A stretch of 64,000 bases of DNA from Blasia pusilla (GCA_050084515.1 CM114273.1:13950001-14014000); one strand, 5' to 3'; shown: positions 36,650 through 48,148, counted from the first letter of the stretch. Numbers and translations are program-made. The notes: generated from the letters alone by a model not told the origin.

Positions 36650-37784
36650 CCCGAACCAGCCTTTATAGCGCAAGTCGTCGGGATCGTAAGCGGGTTCCAA
36701 GTGGTTTGTTTGTCATCGCTTGCAGTAGAGACACGGTGAAGGAACGTAGTGTAAAGTGATACAGCACATAATCCTGTGCGTTGCGTCGTTTCGAGGTAGC
36801 TACGCGTTTATGGTCAATTTCGAACGAAGTACCAAAGTATCTTATCCGACAAAAAATCTGGTGCCGTCACGCCACGTTCAAAATGGTTTAGAAATCGTCG
36901 AAACAGTGAGTGCAGCTGTGGCGTTGAAATGTCCGATCACGGCGATGATCGTGGAGCGCACTACTGACTTCGCTTTTATGGGCCGAGAGAGGCTTCCCTT
37001 TCGCAGACGATGGTACGAGAGCCCGAAGATGGGGCTCGCTTTCGCGGAGCGGTCCGCCGCGAACACGGATTCTGGAGGATTGAGCGAGATGCACGGGTGG
37101 ACACGATGCCAGTAGGACCCACGAAAAAGAGAGGACTCGAGCCGTGTCGGATTTTCACCGGCATCTCTCGGGAGGAGAAGAGGACTTAGTCGCATGAAGT
37201 GTGGCGCCTCTACGCCAAAGAGAGGAACCACGCGAACATTTTCGTCGCGAGCAATCTGAGGCAGATCGTCCGTGTAGTGTAGTGGAGAGATGCAGATGAA
37301 AGCTGAATTGCGGAATAAAAAGGTCGCTGGTTCTCACGTCTCGTCATCGATCTGTCCTACACTAGTTTGGCTTTCTAGCTCTCTATCGTCGTTAACGAAG
37401 AGGTGAGTGGCTTCGCGACACCGTATTTAGGCTGTTAGTTTTTGGATCTCTGAATGCATCTCGCGTCAATCAAGCTCTCTCTTTCTCTCTGTGTTTTTTA
37501 TATCGGAAAAGCAGATCAAATCAAAATTTTCTATCTCGTTGAATAGGATCAAGGCTTGAGAAAGATTTCGGAGAGTGAAACGATGTCGTCCTTCTCGTAT
37601 CCTTGGGATCATAGAGCGCTCTGGTTGGACGGTCAGAAAGAGAGATGTGAGGTTTTTCTGTGACGAGGTGCAGTTCGTGCCGAGCGATTCTATAGCTTTT
37701 CGTGAGGAGGGAGCTTTGGTTAACAGAAGTAGTAATGTCGGAATGTGTCTCGTGGTCGCAGGAACCGCAACCCGCAAGGCAAGC
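36650..37784 (+). promoter_or_regulatory. upstream region and 5' untranslated part of the LRR gene
   Basis: GC content rises at about 36.65 kb and stays high into the coding region. Frames on both strands here are short and mutually overlapping, as expected of GC-rich non-coding DNA. A TTTATAT sequence at 37497-37503 is a possible TATA element about 280 bp before the chosen start, but nothing else supports a transcription start. Confidence 0.35.
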
Positions 37785-39635
37785 ATGGCTGCAACAAACA
37801 TGTGGGTACTGACAGTCCTCATGTTGGCACTGAGCGCATCGGCCGGTGCTCAGAACTGCAACATAGCAGATAGCATGGCTCTACTCAAATTCAAGACCGA
37901 GTTCACAGATCCGGGTAGCATTTTTGGGACATGGCAGTCCGGATCTAATTGCTGCTCATGGAAAGGTGTCAGCTGCGACAGCTCGGGCCGTGTGGAGAGC
38001 CTCCAAATCCTTGCCCCGTTCCCGACCAGAGGCCCTACTCCCACAAGGGACCCAGCATTCACCGGTACGGTTGGAGCTTCACTTGGTGATCTCTCTGCGC
38101 TGAAGACTCTCATCCTCGACAGCATTCTCTTCGACGGCCCGGCCCCCGACAGCTTAGGGAAGCTCGAGAAGCTGGAGACTCTGAGATTAAAGTTTAATAA
38201 CTTGACAGGTTCATTTCCTGCCTCAGTTGGTAACGCCACAAACCTCAAGAGCCTGGTGATCGACTTCTTCGGGCCCTGGATCCCCACGGGATTGATACCC
38301 ACCCCACTTCCTGCGAGCTACTGCAGGCTCACCAAGCTCCAAAGTGTCGCCCTCCGCGGCGGCCTCACGGGCGGAATACCTTCTTGCGTTTGCTTGTGGA
38401 AGGACCTAACAGAAGTGGACTTCTCGTCGAACTCATTTGTCGGCGACATCCCCAACTGCATCGGGCACGCTCTGCGGAAGTTGACTTCGCTGAATTTGGG
38501 AATGAACAATTTGACAGGCACCATCCCTCACACGCTTGGCCTCTTGATCCAATTGGCGGAACTCCGGCTGGACAATAATCAACTGTGGGGACTGATTCCG
38601 TTTTCGTTGGGCAATTTGAGGAATTTGGTCAATCTATTTCTCAACGACAACAAGCTCTCAGGGCCCATTCCTTCCTCATTCGGGAAGCTGACGAAGATAT
38701 CTACGATAGACCTTTACAACAATTACCTCACCCGGATTCCTGCAGAGCTCGGAATTCTTGAGGAAGTTTTCAGCATCAACATCGCCAACAACAAGCTGTA
38801 TGGCAAACTTCCTCCTCAGATCGGCAATGCCGGCATCAAAGGGGACTTTTTCACCCTCGATATCTCCAACAACATACTCTTCGGCTCCCTTCCCGACACA
38901 TGGCGAAAGGGCAGTCTCATTGCCTACAACAACTTCTTTTCCGGGGGATTTCCTCTCTCACTTGCGAATCTCAACACCGTCGATCTCTCCAACAACTTTC
39001 TTTGGGACTTGAGGCCCGTCGGGAAATTACCATCGACGATTCAGATCGCTGCGATCAAGCTCACGAACAATCGCTTCCAGGGTGAGGTTCCGCCGTGGAT
39101 GAAAGGACTCTTCACCGCCTCTCTCACTATTTTCGACATTTCTCAGAACAGTTTCAAGGGGTCCGTTCCGACACTACTGTTCGGGCTTCCATATTTGCAA
39201 ACCCTCAACGTTTCTTACAACTCCTTCTTCTCCGGACTGCCGACCACGAATTTTACAGCTGCCAGTTTTCTCAGAGTGGATCTGAGCCACAACTCCATCC
39301 CTGGCCCTATTCCTTCGTCGTTCGTCACCGGTCTGGTCGACATTTCTTATCTAGACATGTCATTCAATAAGCTCACAGGCAGCATTCCTGAAAATATCGG
39401 CAACCTGCAATTTCTGACATATCTGGACCTCTCATACAACCAACTGAGTGGCAGCATTCCTGAAAATATCGGCAACCTGCAAGTTCTGTCATATCTGGAC
39501 CTCTCCTACAACCAACTGAGTGGCAATGTTCCTAATTCCATCAACCAACTGAACCTCCGATACCTGGACTTGTCTCACAATCAGTTCAATGGTACGGTGC
39601 CTTCCATACGACCACCCCCGGGAACTTTCTTTTGA
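37785..39635 (+). CDS. secreted leucine-rich-repeat protein
   Basis: Single exon of 616 residues from the ATG at 37785. I chose this start because it gives a clean signal peptide (residues 1-22, MAATNMWVLTVLMLALSASA). The frame is open further upstream and an in-frame ATG at 37743 would add 14 residues and weaken the signal. Residues about 23-75 form the plant LRR N-terminal cap (ALLKFKTEF, GTW, CCSWKGVSCD). About 18 plant-type LRRs follow (LxLxxNxLxGxIP), with many Asn-x-Ser/Thr sites. The protein ends after the last repeat in a short Pro-rich tail, PSIRPPPGTFF, with no membrane helix or kinase. It is thus an apoplastic LRR protein of the DRT100/PGIP-like general type, or an LRR-receptor ectodomain that lost its anchor. 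The repeats at 39378-39521 are an almost exact duplication. No neighbour suggests a pathway. Confidence 0.85.
   Translation: MAATNMWVLTVLMLALSASAGAQNCNIADSMALLKFKTEFTDPGSIFGTWQSGSNCCSWKGVSCDSSGRVESLQILAPFPTRGPTPTRDPAFTGTVGASLGDLSALKTLILDSILFDGPAPDSLGKLEKLETLRLKFNNLTGSFPASVGNATNLKSLVIDFFGPWIPTGLIPTPLPASYCRLTKLQSVALRGGLTGGIPSCVCLWKDLTEVDFSSNSFVGDIPNCIGHALRKLTSLNLGMNNLTGTIPHTLGLLIQLAELRLDNNQLWGLIPFSLGNLRNLVNLFLNDNKLSGPIPSSFGKLTKISTIDLYNNYLTRIPAELGILEEVFSINIANNKLYGKLPPQIGNAGIKGDFFTLDISNNILFGSLPDTWRKGSLIAYNNFFSGGFPLSLANLNTVDLSNNFLWDLRPVGKLPSTIQIAAIKLTNNRFQGEVPPWMKGLFTASLTIFDISQNSFKGSVPTLLFGLPYLQTLNVSYNSFFSGLPTTNFTAASFLRVDLSHNSIPGPIPSSFVTGLVDISYLDMSFNKLTGSIPENIGNLQFLTYLDLSYNQLSGSIPENIGNLQVLSYLDLSYNQLSGNVPNSINQLNLRYLDLSHNQFNGTVPSIRPPPGTFF
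39378..39521 (+). repeat. 72-bp tandem duplication of three repeats' worth of LRR code
   Basis: Two 72-bp units (39378-39449 and 39450-39521) encode GSIPENIGNLQFLTYLDLSY and GSIPENIGNLQVLSYLDLSY, each continuing NQLS. They are near-identical in nucleotides, so the duplication is much younger than the rest of the repeat domain. The length is one 24-residue LRR per unit and keeps the frame. Confidence 0.9.
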
Positions 39636-39639
39636 GGCC

Positions 39640-40824
39640 CCGTTTCGTGATTCTATAGGATTCTAGGTTTAGGACACCCGCTTGCGGATGCTTCTCGGAT
39701 CGTGATAGGATCTCCAAATACAATCAAAACCCTTCAATTGTTTTCCAGTGAGGATTTCCAGATTTCGATTGCATTACTATTTCATGTTTACTCATGGATT
39801 TTTTTTAATATAATTTTAAATTATATCTTAAATGTAAAATTGAATTCGAACAATCCTATTGACATGTGTCAAAAGAGATGTGATCTCAAAAGAGGCACTC
39901 TCTAGTAATGGAGTACACAAATCTTAAATCAATTGTGATCAATTTTGGGGTTAGTTAAATTCATGATCAATTAAGAGTAATGATGGGCAATGAAAATTAT
40001 TCAACATTAGCTTGTGCATCGGACATGTGTAGGTGATCCAATTTCAAACTTCCACCTTGGTTTATGTATCGAGTTTCGGTTGAAGACTCTTTTCAGGTTC
40101 ATTAGTTAATTGCAACCACCAAATGCATTAACATTGTTTCAGATCCTTAGACCATCAAGGAAGTGTATCCCAAATCTTGAATGACTTACTTATTGGGAGT
40201 GAGAGGTTAGGTCAATCTTTGACCCCATCTACATTGGTTAAACTTGAGGAATGACTCTAGCTACACATCCCTTAAGATTTGGGTACAAGGTTGGTTGATC
40301 CAAACCATGGCTAATGTGAGTGTGTTTGGTACAAATCGATGATAAGAGCATGAGATGTTGAATGTCAACTTTTACAACACACAAGACAAACTTTCAAGAG
40401 AGTAAATGCATGACATCTAGTACCCATGGTTAACCGTGTGAATGTGATGACGTGCGCGAATACACGTTGTCAAGCTCTCAATTCATGTTGATTCTCTTAG
40501 TAATTTGGTACATCAAACAAAGAGAATTATTCGTTCCATATAATACCATCCATAAGGACCATAACGTAAATGGAAAGAATTCTTCTACAATCTTTAGCTT
40601 CGTAATATATCACTTTTAGTGCTAAATATCAAATCACAACTTCAAAGTTCAAAGTCAATTGATTGGATAAATATTCACAAGTGCATTTACGCAAAACTAA
40701 TTACTACTAAGGATGTGAGATAGTGTAAAGAGTGTCACATCTTAGTTAGTTGGCTGGTAGAACTCTATAATGTCCAAGACATAGAGGATCAATATGCTAT
40801 TTGGATGTACCTTTGTCTTGGGGG
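39640..40824. other. 3' flank of the LRR gene, no further gene
   Basis: AT-rich from 39.78 kb. The dispersed repeat copy at about 40065-40385 matches 35040-35345. No coding sequence recognised. Confidence 0.45.
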
Positions 40825-41095
40825 TCGGATGAGGTTGATGAAACGTCCGTTGCGTAGAAAACGTCCTTTCTAAAAATTTCCCACCTTTGCTATTTTCAAC
40901 CAGATGCTTTGATGACGGAGTCAAGGGTTGCCTGATAACATGTGCATGCAAATTACCGTTTGGAGGGCTAGTTTGGAGGAAGAGCTTCTGCATCTTCCCA
41001 AAAGTATAAGAGAGGGAGAGAAAGCTTTCACAAGCCATCTTTCTCATGTTAAGCCTTTGGAGTACATCTCTTGCTTCGCGACGGTAGAAACTACA
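40825..41095 (+). repeat. degenerate LTR copy of the PHD-bearing Ty3 family, plus orientation
   Basis: Blocks TCGGATGAGGTTG, AGTATAAGAGAG, AAGCCATCTTTCTCATGTT and TGGAGTACATCTCTTG line up in order with the solo LTR at 11299-11917 read on its own strand. The TATA region is mutated (GTATAAGAG). Ends are not resolved. Confidence 0.5.
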
Positions 41096-41529
41096 TCAAA
41101 AAACTTGGAGCTACGTCAATTTGATATTAATTAAAATATCATTTGTGTTTGATGTATTTATGATGTCATTTCACCATTCAAAAATTTCCTATAGAAAATT
41201 TTATGCATATAATTGGCATGGAAAGTTTATTAATATAAAAAATCAATATCAAAAAAATATTTCATTGATACCAAATTAATATGAAAGTTAGCGCTATGAG
41301 ATTTCATGTTCAAATTATATCAAAGTTAGCACCCTCTAACTTTCGTGATGTAGAGTGCTAGAGTCCAAATTCCCTCATGCTAGAGGATAGATGTGGCTTG
41401 ATATCATATGAAGATTCAAGAGTAAAGTTGGCCATGTGACTCATTTTGACTTCGATTTTACTTGAGAAAGATTTCATTTGTAGTGTGGCTCTGGTAGACT
41501 TTGTTGTGGTGTTTAATGACTCGGGGTGA

Positions 41530-42120
41530 CACATGTCACGACTGTTAGGATAGATCGGTGGGATTTAGCATAGCGTCTGCAGGAGTAGTGGAGGACAGGC
41601 CCAAGAAACCTGAGAGAGCTCGCAGGTTTCCCCTTCGTTTCGGCTCATTTGAAGCCATATAGAGAAACTTACTATTTCGGGTAAGTTCCCATGTTGGGAA
41701 TAGTTGACTGTCCACTTTGGGAAGTGGGTCTTGACCCGCTACAGCAGGTCAAGAGCCAAGGAGGTGACGTGCGAGCATAGGTTACCGTTGAGAGGGCTTG
41801 GGAGAGGGAAGGGGGTATACATCCAAGAGAGAGAGCTTGAGAGCTCATTCTCTCTTTGTTGAACCTCTTGGCATAAGGTGGCGGAGCTATGATCCCTTGC
41901 CTTGTGAGTGTAACCCAAGCCTCTCATTAGAAGAGTGGGTTTGGTTTGACATGAGAGAGAGTGCACACCTTTGAGAGCTATGGTGTGAGATGGTGTAGAG
42001 AGAGGTTGGATCTTTCTTTACAAAGAGAGATTGGATCTTACTTTACAAAGAGAGAAATGAGAGAATGAGAGAGTGATAGAGCTTCATGGGGGAGCTCGCT
42101 AATCACTCGCTGTTTTTGCA
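41530..42120. repeat. LTR-like repeat family 2, copy 2
   Basis: Shares about 480 bp with 23490-24000. This copy continues with a tandem GATTGGATCTTACTTTACAAAGAGAGA segment and a following GC-richer region (42.12-43.5 kb), which could be the leader of the same element. A clear primer-binding site was not found. Confidence 0.5.
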
Positions 42121-43900
42121 GGTTGGGGACCATGTTCCCCATTCAGCAGCTCATGGGAGTGCTCACCGGAGCAAGGACTGCTTTGATTGTTCTTTGCATT
42201 TGCTGATTTTTCGTGTGGAAGAGTGGCGCGCGGAAGCGCTGCCCAATTTTTGAAAGGGATTGATTATGGGAGCGGGTTGCCCCATACCGGCGCTCTTGGG
42301 ATCACCATGTAGCTTTTTGATTTGTATTTTTACAAGTTTTACATTTTTTTGGGGAGAAATCAGCGCGGAAGCCCTGCCGAATTTTGTGTAGGAGAAAGAG
42401 ACATTGGACTTTACGACAGTCCCTGTCAATTTTTACTGGAATTTCCGATTTAAATATGTTTTTACGCTGTTGTAGATCGTGAAGCTGTACACGCTGTGCA
42501 ACAAACAGTGCACAATTTGGAGTTGCGAGCAAAAAGTTATGGTCAATCTTGCAAAATTGCCATGGCTAGGCAATTTTCAGGGTTAAATTGTTCAAACCCT
42601 AAACCAGCCGCCACGCCGCCGGCGGCCGTCGTCATCATAGTCACCATCAACGGTCCGCTGTCGATGGTCAACCATCACCATCAATGGTCCACCGTCCGTT
42701 GTCCACCCTTTGATGCCATTGCCGCCATTACGGAGTGGAGGGTCTTCCACGACGTTCGTTGATTCTCTGACTTGCGTCGCCACCACGTACTTTGTTTTGG
42801 CCGCCACCGTCATTGCAGTGTCGTCATCAAACACCGATGGCAGATGACCTCCGGTTATGGTGTTTGAGTTTTGATTTCATGCTGCTATGTTATGATTGGT
42901 AGCTGCTCGACGACTATCGAGTACTGCGTCGTGACGCCCGTAGCCGCAACGCGCCGCCAATTTTTACGCCGTGCCGTGACGCCGGTAGCCGCAACATGCC
43001 TCCAATTGCTGCGCCCTGCCACTCATGGCCGCACCGCACCGTCTTGATTGCGGAACCGCTCCTTCACTAAGGAGCATAGTGTGTGAATTGTTGATTGTGG
43101 AGGGTATGCCGTCGAGTGCCGCATCCCATTCCCGAGTGCGGTGCTGTTTATAGCCGTTCTGTGCCGCCAGTGCCGTATCGGACCGCTGGACTTGCAACGC
43201 ACATGGAGGAGGTTGAGCAGCATCAGTACGAGAGGAGTACGACTTGGTGATTGGAGGAGTTGTGTTCACGACCGAGTTTGGGTCAAGATTTGCAGTTGTT
43301 GAGGAACGACATTGACATGTGTTCAGATTACCCATTCTCGTCCTTTACCCTGCACGTGTGAGGGATTATGGGATTTTGGTAGTTTATTTGGGGATATTGG
43401 GTTGTGTGGATGTTGAGAGCATCATTCATTTATGTGGTTTAAGAGACATAGACTTGTGTGGGATGTCCGAAGTTGAGGGGAGGTTGACTATGAGATGATA
43501 GCCTGATCGATTTGCAGCACCAGGCTACATGTTGCCGCACGTTACACGTCTCGGGGAGGGAGAGTATAGATCAAGTGTCGAATGTTTGGGATGAGTGATT
43601 GAGGGATTACTTGCGAGGTTGAGAGTGATTGGATGAGAGGGGCACGAGGGTCATCACGGCCTCCCCTCGGGACTTTGAGAGGCGAGGTGGTGAACCTGAG
43701 AGTAGCTCTAGAGGTTTTACGTAGAGTGGCGCGAGGTTTCGAGGGTCTCCAGATGAGGAACCAAGAGGGAATTCCCAACCCCACATTTCTCATGTTTCAT
43801 CTCTATCCAACAATGGGAGTTGGGGGTACGTGGGTAAGAATACCAAAATTCAAAAAATACTTAGAACATTAGTTGTAAATCACTCATATTCCTCTTTCTC
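42121..43900. other. GC-richer stretch, possible retroelement leader, no gene called
   Basis: Both strands carry overlapping frames of 75-125 codons without motifs. Two tandem copies of a 45-bp unit (GTGACGCC-GTAGCCGCAAC core) lie at about 42930-43015. A GCGCGGAAG...CTGCC-AATTTT block is repeated at 42228 and 42362. Nothing shows a gene product. Confidence 0.35.
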
Positions 43901-43901
43901 C

Positions 43902-45300
43902 CCTCCATCCTCAAAAAGTGTCCAAAACTCATAATTTTTTTCCATGGTGGCATCCCAACCCCAAGATTAGAGGGGAAAAGAAACAAACTCAAATGACCAC
44001 TCACACATGGAATTAAAAATTATAAACCCTAAACAAGGTCTTTCATTTTTGGTATGAGCTTTGGGGACTAAATGGCAGATCGCAACCGTTGAAGTGTTGT
44101 AGAGGTCTAATGCAAAAGCTTTTGCCAAGTTTCATGACCATCCAATGGTTGGTACAGAAGATAGTACCATGTTAACATGAAAATGACACAACGACTTGGA
44201 ACAATACTATTGAAAGTCCTGCTTCTCCTTCTTGACCCCCCATTTAATCTCCTCCATCCTCAAGAAGGGGTCCGAAAATCAGGAAATTGTTCTGAGAGGG
44301 GCATCCTAACCCCAGGAACACAGGGAAAAAGAAACAACTTCAAATGACTACTCACACATGGAATTAAAAATCGTAAACTCTAAACAACGTCTTTCATTTT
44401 TGGTATGAGTATGGGGGCCAAATGGAAGATCTGAACCGTTGAAGTGTTTTAGCGGTCTAATGCAAAGGCTTTTCCCAAGTTTCATGACCATGCAATGGTT
44501 AGAAGAAAAGATAGCTGCATGTTAATATGAAAATAACACGACGATTTGAAACAATCCTACTATAAGTCCTCCTTCTACTTCTTGACCCTCCATTTTCTCC
44601 CCTCCGCCCTCAACCATGGGTCCAAAAATCAGGAAACTTTTCCCACAGTGGAAATCCAACCAAAGTAACATAGGGAAAAGAAAAAAACTTCAAATGCCCA
44701 CTCAAATTTGGAATTAAAAATTGTAAACCCTAAATGAGGTCTTCCATTTTTCTTATGAGAGTGGAGGGCTAAAGAACAGATCTGAACCATTGAAGTTCTG
44801 AACAAGTCTAATAAAATGGCTTGTGCCAAGTTTTATCACCATCCAATAGTTGGAAGAAATGATAGCTACATGTTAACATGAAAATGGCACAACGACTTGA
44901 AATAAATCCTACTAAAAGGCTTCCTCTTGCTTCTTGAACCCCCATTTTCTCCCCTCCACCCTCAACAGGGGTCCAAAAATCAGGACTTTTTTTCCATAGG
45001 GGGATTCCAGCCCCTGAAACATAAGGGAAAAGAAAAAACTTCAAATGACCACCCAGAGATGGAATTAAAAATCGTAAACCCTTAACAAGGTCTTTCATTT
45101 TTGGTTTGAGCATGAGGGTCTAAATTGCAGATTAGAACAGTTGAAGTTTTGGAGAGATTTAATAAAAAGACTTGTGCTAATTTTCATCACCATCCAAGGG
45201 TTGGAAGTAAAGATAGCTTCATGTTAAAGTGAAAATGCCACAAAGACTCAAAAAAATCCTACTCGCAGCCCTACTCTTCCTTCATGACACGTCCTTTTCA
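43902..45300 (+). repeat. tandem array of four units of about 350 bp
   Basis: Units start at about 43902, 44251, 44601 and 44953, each with a CCTCC-ACC-CTCAA start. Each also has GGTCCAAAAATCAGG, CATCCCAACCCC, GGAATTAAAAATCGTAAACC, GTCTTTCATTTTTGGTATGA, TGAACCGTTGAAGT and CATGTTAACATGAAAATG blocks. Spacing is very even (349, 350, 352). A broken fifth unit follows to about 45455 and contains a segment in inverted orientation (about 45360-45410). No protein is encoded. Confidence 0.85.
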
Positions 45301-45549
45301 ACACCATCTAATGGTTGGAAACAAAGATACCTTCCATGTCAACATGAAAATATGTCATGATTTTTGGACCCCTAGTAGAGGAGGGACTTGAGTAGGATTT
45401 TTCCAAGCCTTTATGTAAGGGGCACCCCAACCCCACGAACACAAAGAAAAATATGGTGTTGAAACTTAGCCCAACAAAAAAAAAGAACACGACAAAATTA
45501 GAGCATAAAATCATTTAAAAATATTAGTCGTTGTTTATGACTCAATATT

Positions 45550-45722
45550 ATTAGGTGAGTGAAACAAGTATGACTCATCTTGACTAAATGGTATTGATGA
45601 CTATTTTAGTCATAAGCAGATGACTAGGTGAGTCGTACGAGCCTAAATTTTAGGACTAAACCATTGTAGTCATAATTTGAGTTATTCTTTCGGTGAGTCA
45701 TTTAAAATCTAGTCATAAAAAC
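45550..45722 (+). repeat. dispersed repeat, second copy
   Basis: Same GACTAAACCATTGTAGTCA core and GTCATTTAAAATCTAGTCATA end as at 10470-10585. Upstream it contains another TGACTATTTTAGTCATAAGC palindromic block. Confidence 0.45.
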
Positions 45723-45767
45723 CAGCAAGCACTACTCTCTACGACAGGAACTACTTAATGAGTACAA

Positions 45768-45769
<2 letters not shown>

Positions 45770-45847
<78 letters not shown>
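45770..45847. repeat. perfect (CT)n microsatellite, 78 bp
   Basis: Uninterrupted CT repeat. It is flanked on both sides by near-copies of a 27-bp sequence (ACGACAGGAACTACTTAATG... at 45741 and CCGACAGACACTACTTATTG... at 45847), so the tract lies inside a duplicated unit. Confidence 0.95.
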
Positions 45848-45849
<2 letters not shown>

Positions 45850-46071
45850 ACAGACACTACTTATTGAGTACAACCTCTCCCTCTCTCTTGATTGTTACAT
45901 ATTATTTAACTATCATTGAGTGTGCTTCTCTTTGATGTTCCTCCGGGGGAAATGAAAGGTTCTTTTTGTCGTTTGAAAGCTTTTGTTAGCCCTGTCTGAA
46001 CTGTGAAACTATTGTCAACATTGAAGTTCTTTACCGTTTAGTAATCTTCTCTTGTTATTTAGCAAGGTCAT

Positions 46072-46664
46072 GTGGCTACCATGTACTACATTCCAGCACT
46101 CCCTTCAGACATCGTGGAGGACATCGTCTACAACAAGGCTATTGTGCACGATCATGACGTAGGAGTAATTTGTGTCTCTGAAGTTAGCAGGTCTCGTACA
46201 TGTTACTTTTCTTTGAGATGGTTGATGTGGAGTGAGTATGATCGGAGGCTAGAGTCTATCAGATGTTACATTAGTTGGGTCTTATCGACAATGTGGTACT
46301 TCACATTTGCCACAATGTAGGCTTTTGGATTCACTCTTCTGATGACGGGGGCTTCCATTCGGAGCCCCGTCTGTGCAACTCAAGAGAGTTGTCCATGATC
46401 GGAGCCATTCGCACGATATGCATCGAGGGTAATATGCTTTTCTCCATAGAGAATTCTTGTCCTCAATTGAGTTCCTTATGTACTACTAGCATTGACACGA
46501 GGCTTGGCACAACATGCCTAACCGCACGCACATTGTGTGACGGCAACATTGTGTGTGATAACACATTCTGCCCATGCTGTAGCGGTGATTGTGCATGGCC
46601 ACCACAAGATAGGGCCCTTGCATTGCCTCATGAACTTAGTGGTTTCACCTTCAAAGGACGGTGA
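46072..46664 (+). other. two overlapping unrecognised frames upstream of the PHD relic
   Basis: Plus frames at 46072-46320 (82 codons) and 46275-46664 (129 codons) overlap in different phases and could be one decayed coding segment. The first begins MATMYYIPALPSDIVEDIVY. I recognise no domain. They lie 0.8 kb before the EDM2-like PHD relic on the same strand, so they may belong to the same dead gene. Confidence 0.25.
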
Positions 46665-47461
46665 TTTTGTGGACTTTCTTTCTCCTAAATTTTCCCTAGA
46701 GTAATTTTGTAGAGTAACTCAAAACAGTAATGGTCGAGACACACTCATAAATTGGACACTATAATTATGAACTAAAAATAGATGTGATGTTAATATAATA
46801 TTGACAAGTATGGGAATGACATTAAAAATGCATGATGAATGGATACTCAGATTAAGGTGTTGTTATGAATACGCTATTCATATTTTTAGGCATTATGTTG
46901 CACACCTCTCAAATACTTGAAACATACCTAATATGAGGGTCTTGCAATTGTGAGCATAAGGCACCTTGTGGAGGGTTTCCACACCTTAAAATAGACAACC
47001 TTGATATAAACTATAAAAATTAAATGGAAAAAAATCCGAAAATCATGAGACATTTTTAGGGTACACCACAAATAAGAATTTAAGTAGGCTGCCCCAAGAT
47101 ACATGTGAAATAAAGATACAATCAATCAATAGGACGATGATGTAAACTATGTGTCCATAATAACTAATTTTTGGTGTTTGTCATAATTTTTTCTTGGTGA
47201 TATTGTTACAGACTACGTACTAGGACTTGGTCATTCATACGGGTCCCACACTTTTAGGTGCTTCGCCGTATTATCACTAAGCAAATATATACACTAGAGA
47301 TAGTGATTTTTCCTCTTTGAAAGATACTATTATTCACACACAATTCATTACTAGTGATGTAATCTTTCCCTCACCTCTTTCTTCCATGAGCTTCGTCTTA
47401 CAGTACTACAATTGACTTTTGTTCTGGTTTGTATACAAATAACTTTGAGGAGAGTCCAAGG

Positions 47462-48130
47462 ATGGCACGCCCAAAGCTACAGGCCAAGAAAGCCCCCAAG
47501 GTTAGTTGTTTAGCACCATAGAGTGCACTCTAGATTCACCAGAAGGCAACCCATATTTGTGCAATCTGTGAGGATGGGGAGGAGTTGGTTGTTTGCGACG
47601 GGCCTTGTGCCAGACATTTCCACGCAACTGCAGAATCAGCTAGGGCTACAGAAAATGCTTGTCCTGGGGTAGATCTTCCACCTAACCACGAAGGGAGCTG
47701 GTATTGCCCAGATTTTGTGAATAAGACGGCAAAGTGTGCCAATTATGGTATACAGGGAACTTTTGGAGAAAGTGAGGAATTGGGGCTTCGTGTGAGACAA
47801 TGCCCAGATACGTATTGTGTGAGTTTTTTTGTTTTACTTGTTTGCCTCCGTAAATGGAAGCATGCCCGTGCATTTTTTCCCAGGATGCCATAAGCATGAT
47901 GAGGAGTTTTTGGGGGACATGGTATATTGTCCTAGGTATCCGATTGCATGGTAATGGACTTGCTTGAACAAAGCAATGAGCAAGGGTTATGCATGTGATA
48001 TGATTATTTATGACCATGCTGCATGTGGCGAGGATAGGTGGTGGTTTTATTGCCATCACCACAAATTTGATCCCACATTTCAGACTCCTTTGAGAGATCA
48101 TATTTCATGGAAATCAAATCCATGAAATAT
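47462..48130 (+). pseudogene. EDM2-like PHD zinc-finger gene fragment
   Basis: From an ATG at 47462 a short Lys-rich start (MARPKLQAKKAPK) meets a possible 42-nt intron. Then come ICAICEDGEELVVCDGPC, RHFHAT and GSWYCP, followed by a second Cys series (KCANYG, QCPDTYC). After a GTGAG...CCCAG intron-like gap (47821-47884) another frame gives CHKHDEEF, VYCPRYPIAW, a stop, WTCL, then WWFYCHHHKFDP and PLRDHISW. The order C-A-I-C...G-x-C-x-R-x-F-H-A-T, later YC-x2-H and TPxRDH, is that of plant EDM2-type PHD/ePHD modules, which act in heterochromatin marking and intronic transposon control. The in-frame TAA at about 47953 and the phase mismatch at the gap mark it as non-functional. The usual long remainder of EDM2 is absent. 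Confidence 0.55.
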
Positions 48131-48148
48131 GATCTCTCAAAGGAGTCT
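48082..48148. repeat. perfect 30-bp inverted repeat, 7-nt loop
   Basis: Arms 48082-48111 and 48119-48148 are exact reverse complements, separated by AATCAAA. The left arm is the last coding-like part of the EDM2-like relic (encoding the PLRDHISW region). The right arm is therefore an inverted copy of that exon end. Confidence 0.95.

Noticed and set aside
37575-37784. Upstream extension of the LRR frame starting at GTG
   Set aside because: GTG is not a normal plant start, and the added 70 residues would hide a good signal peptide that starts at 37785.
42590-43340. GC-rich frames on both strands as a possible gene
   Set aside because: No domain; frames overlap in opposite directions; local tandem repeats explain part of the openness.
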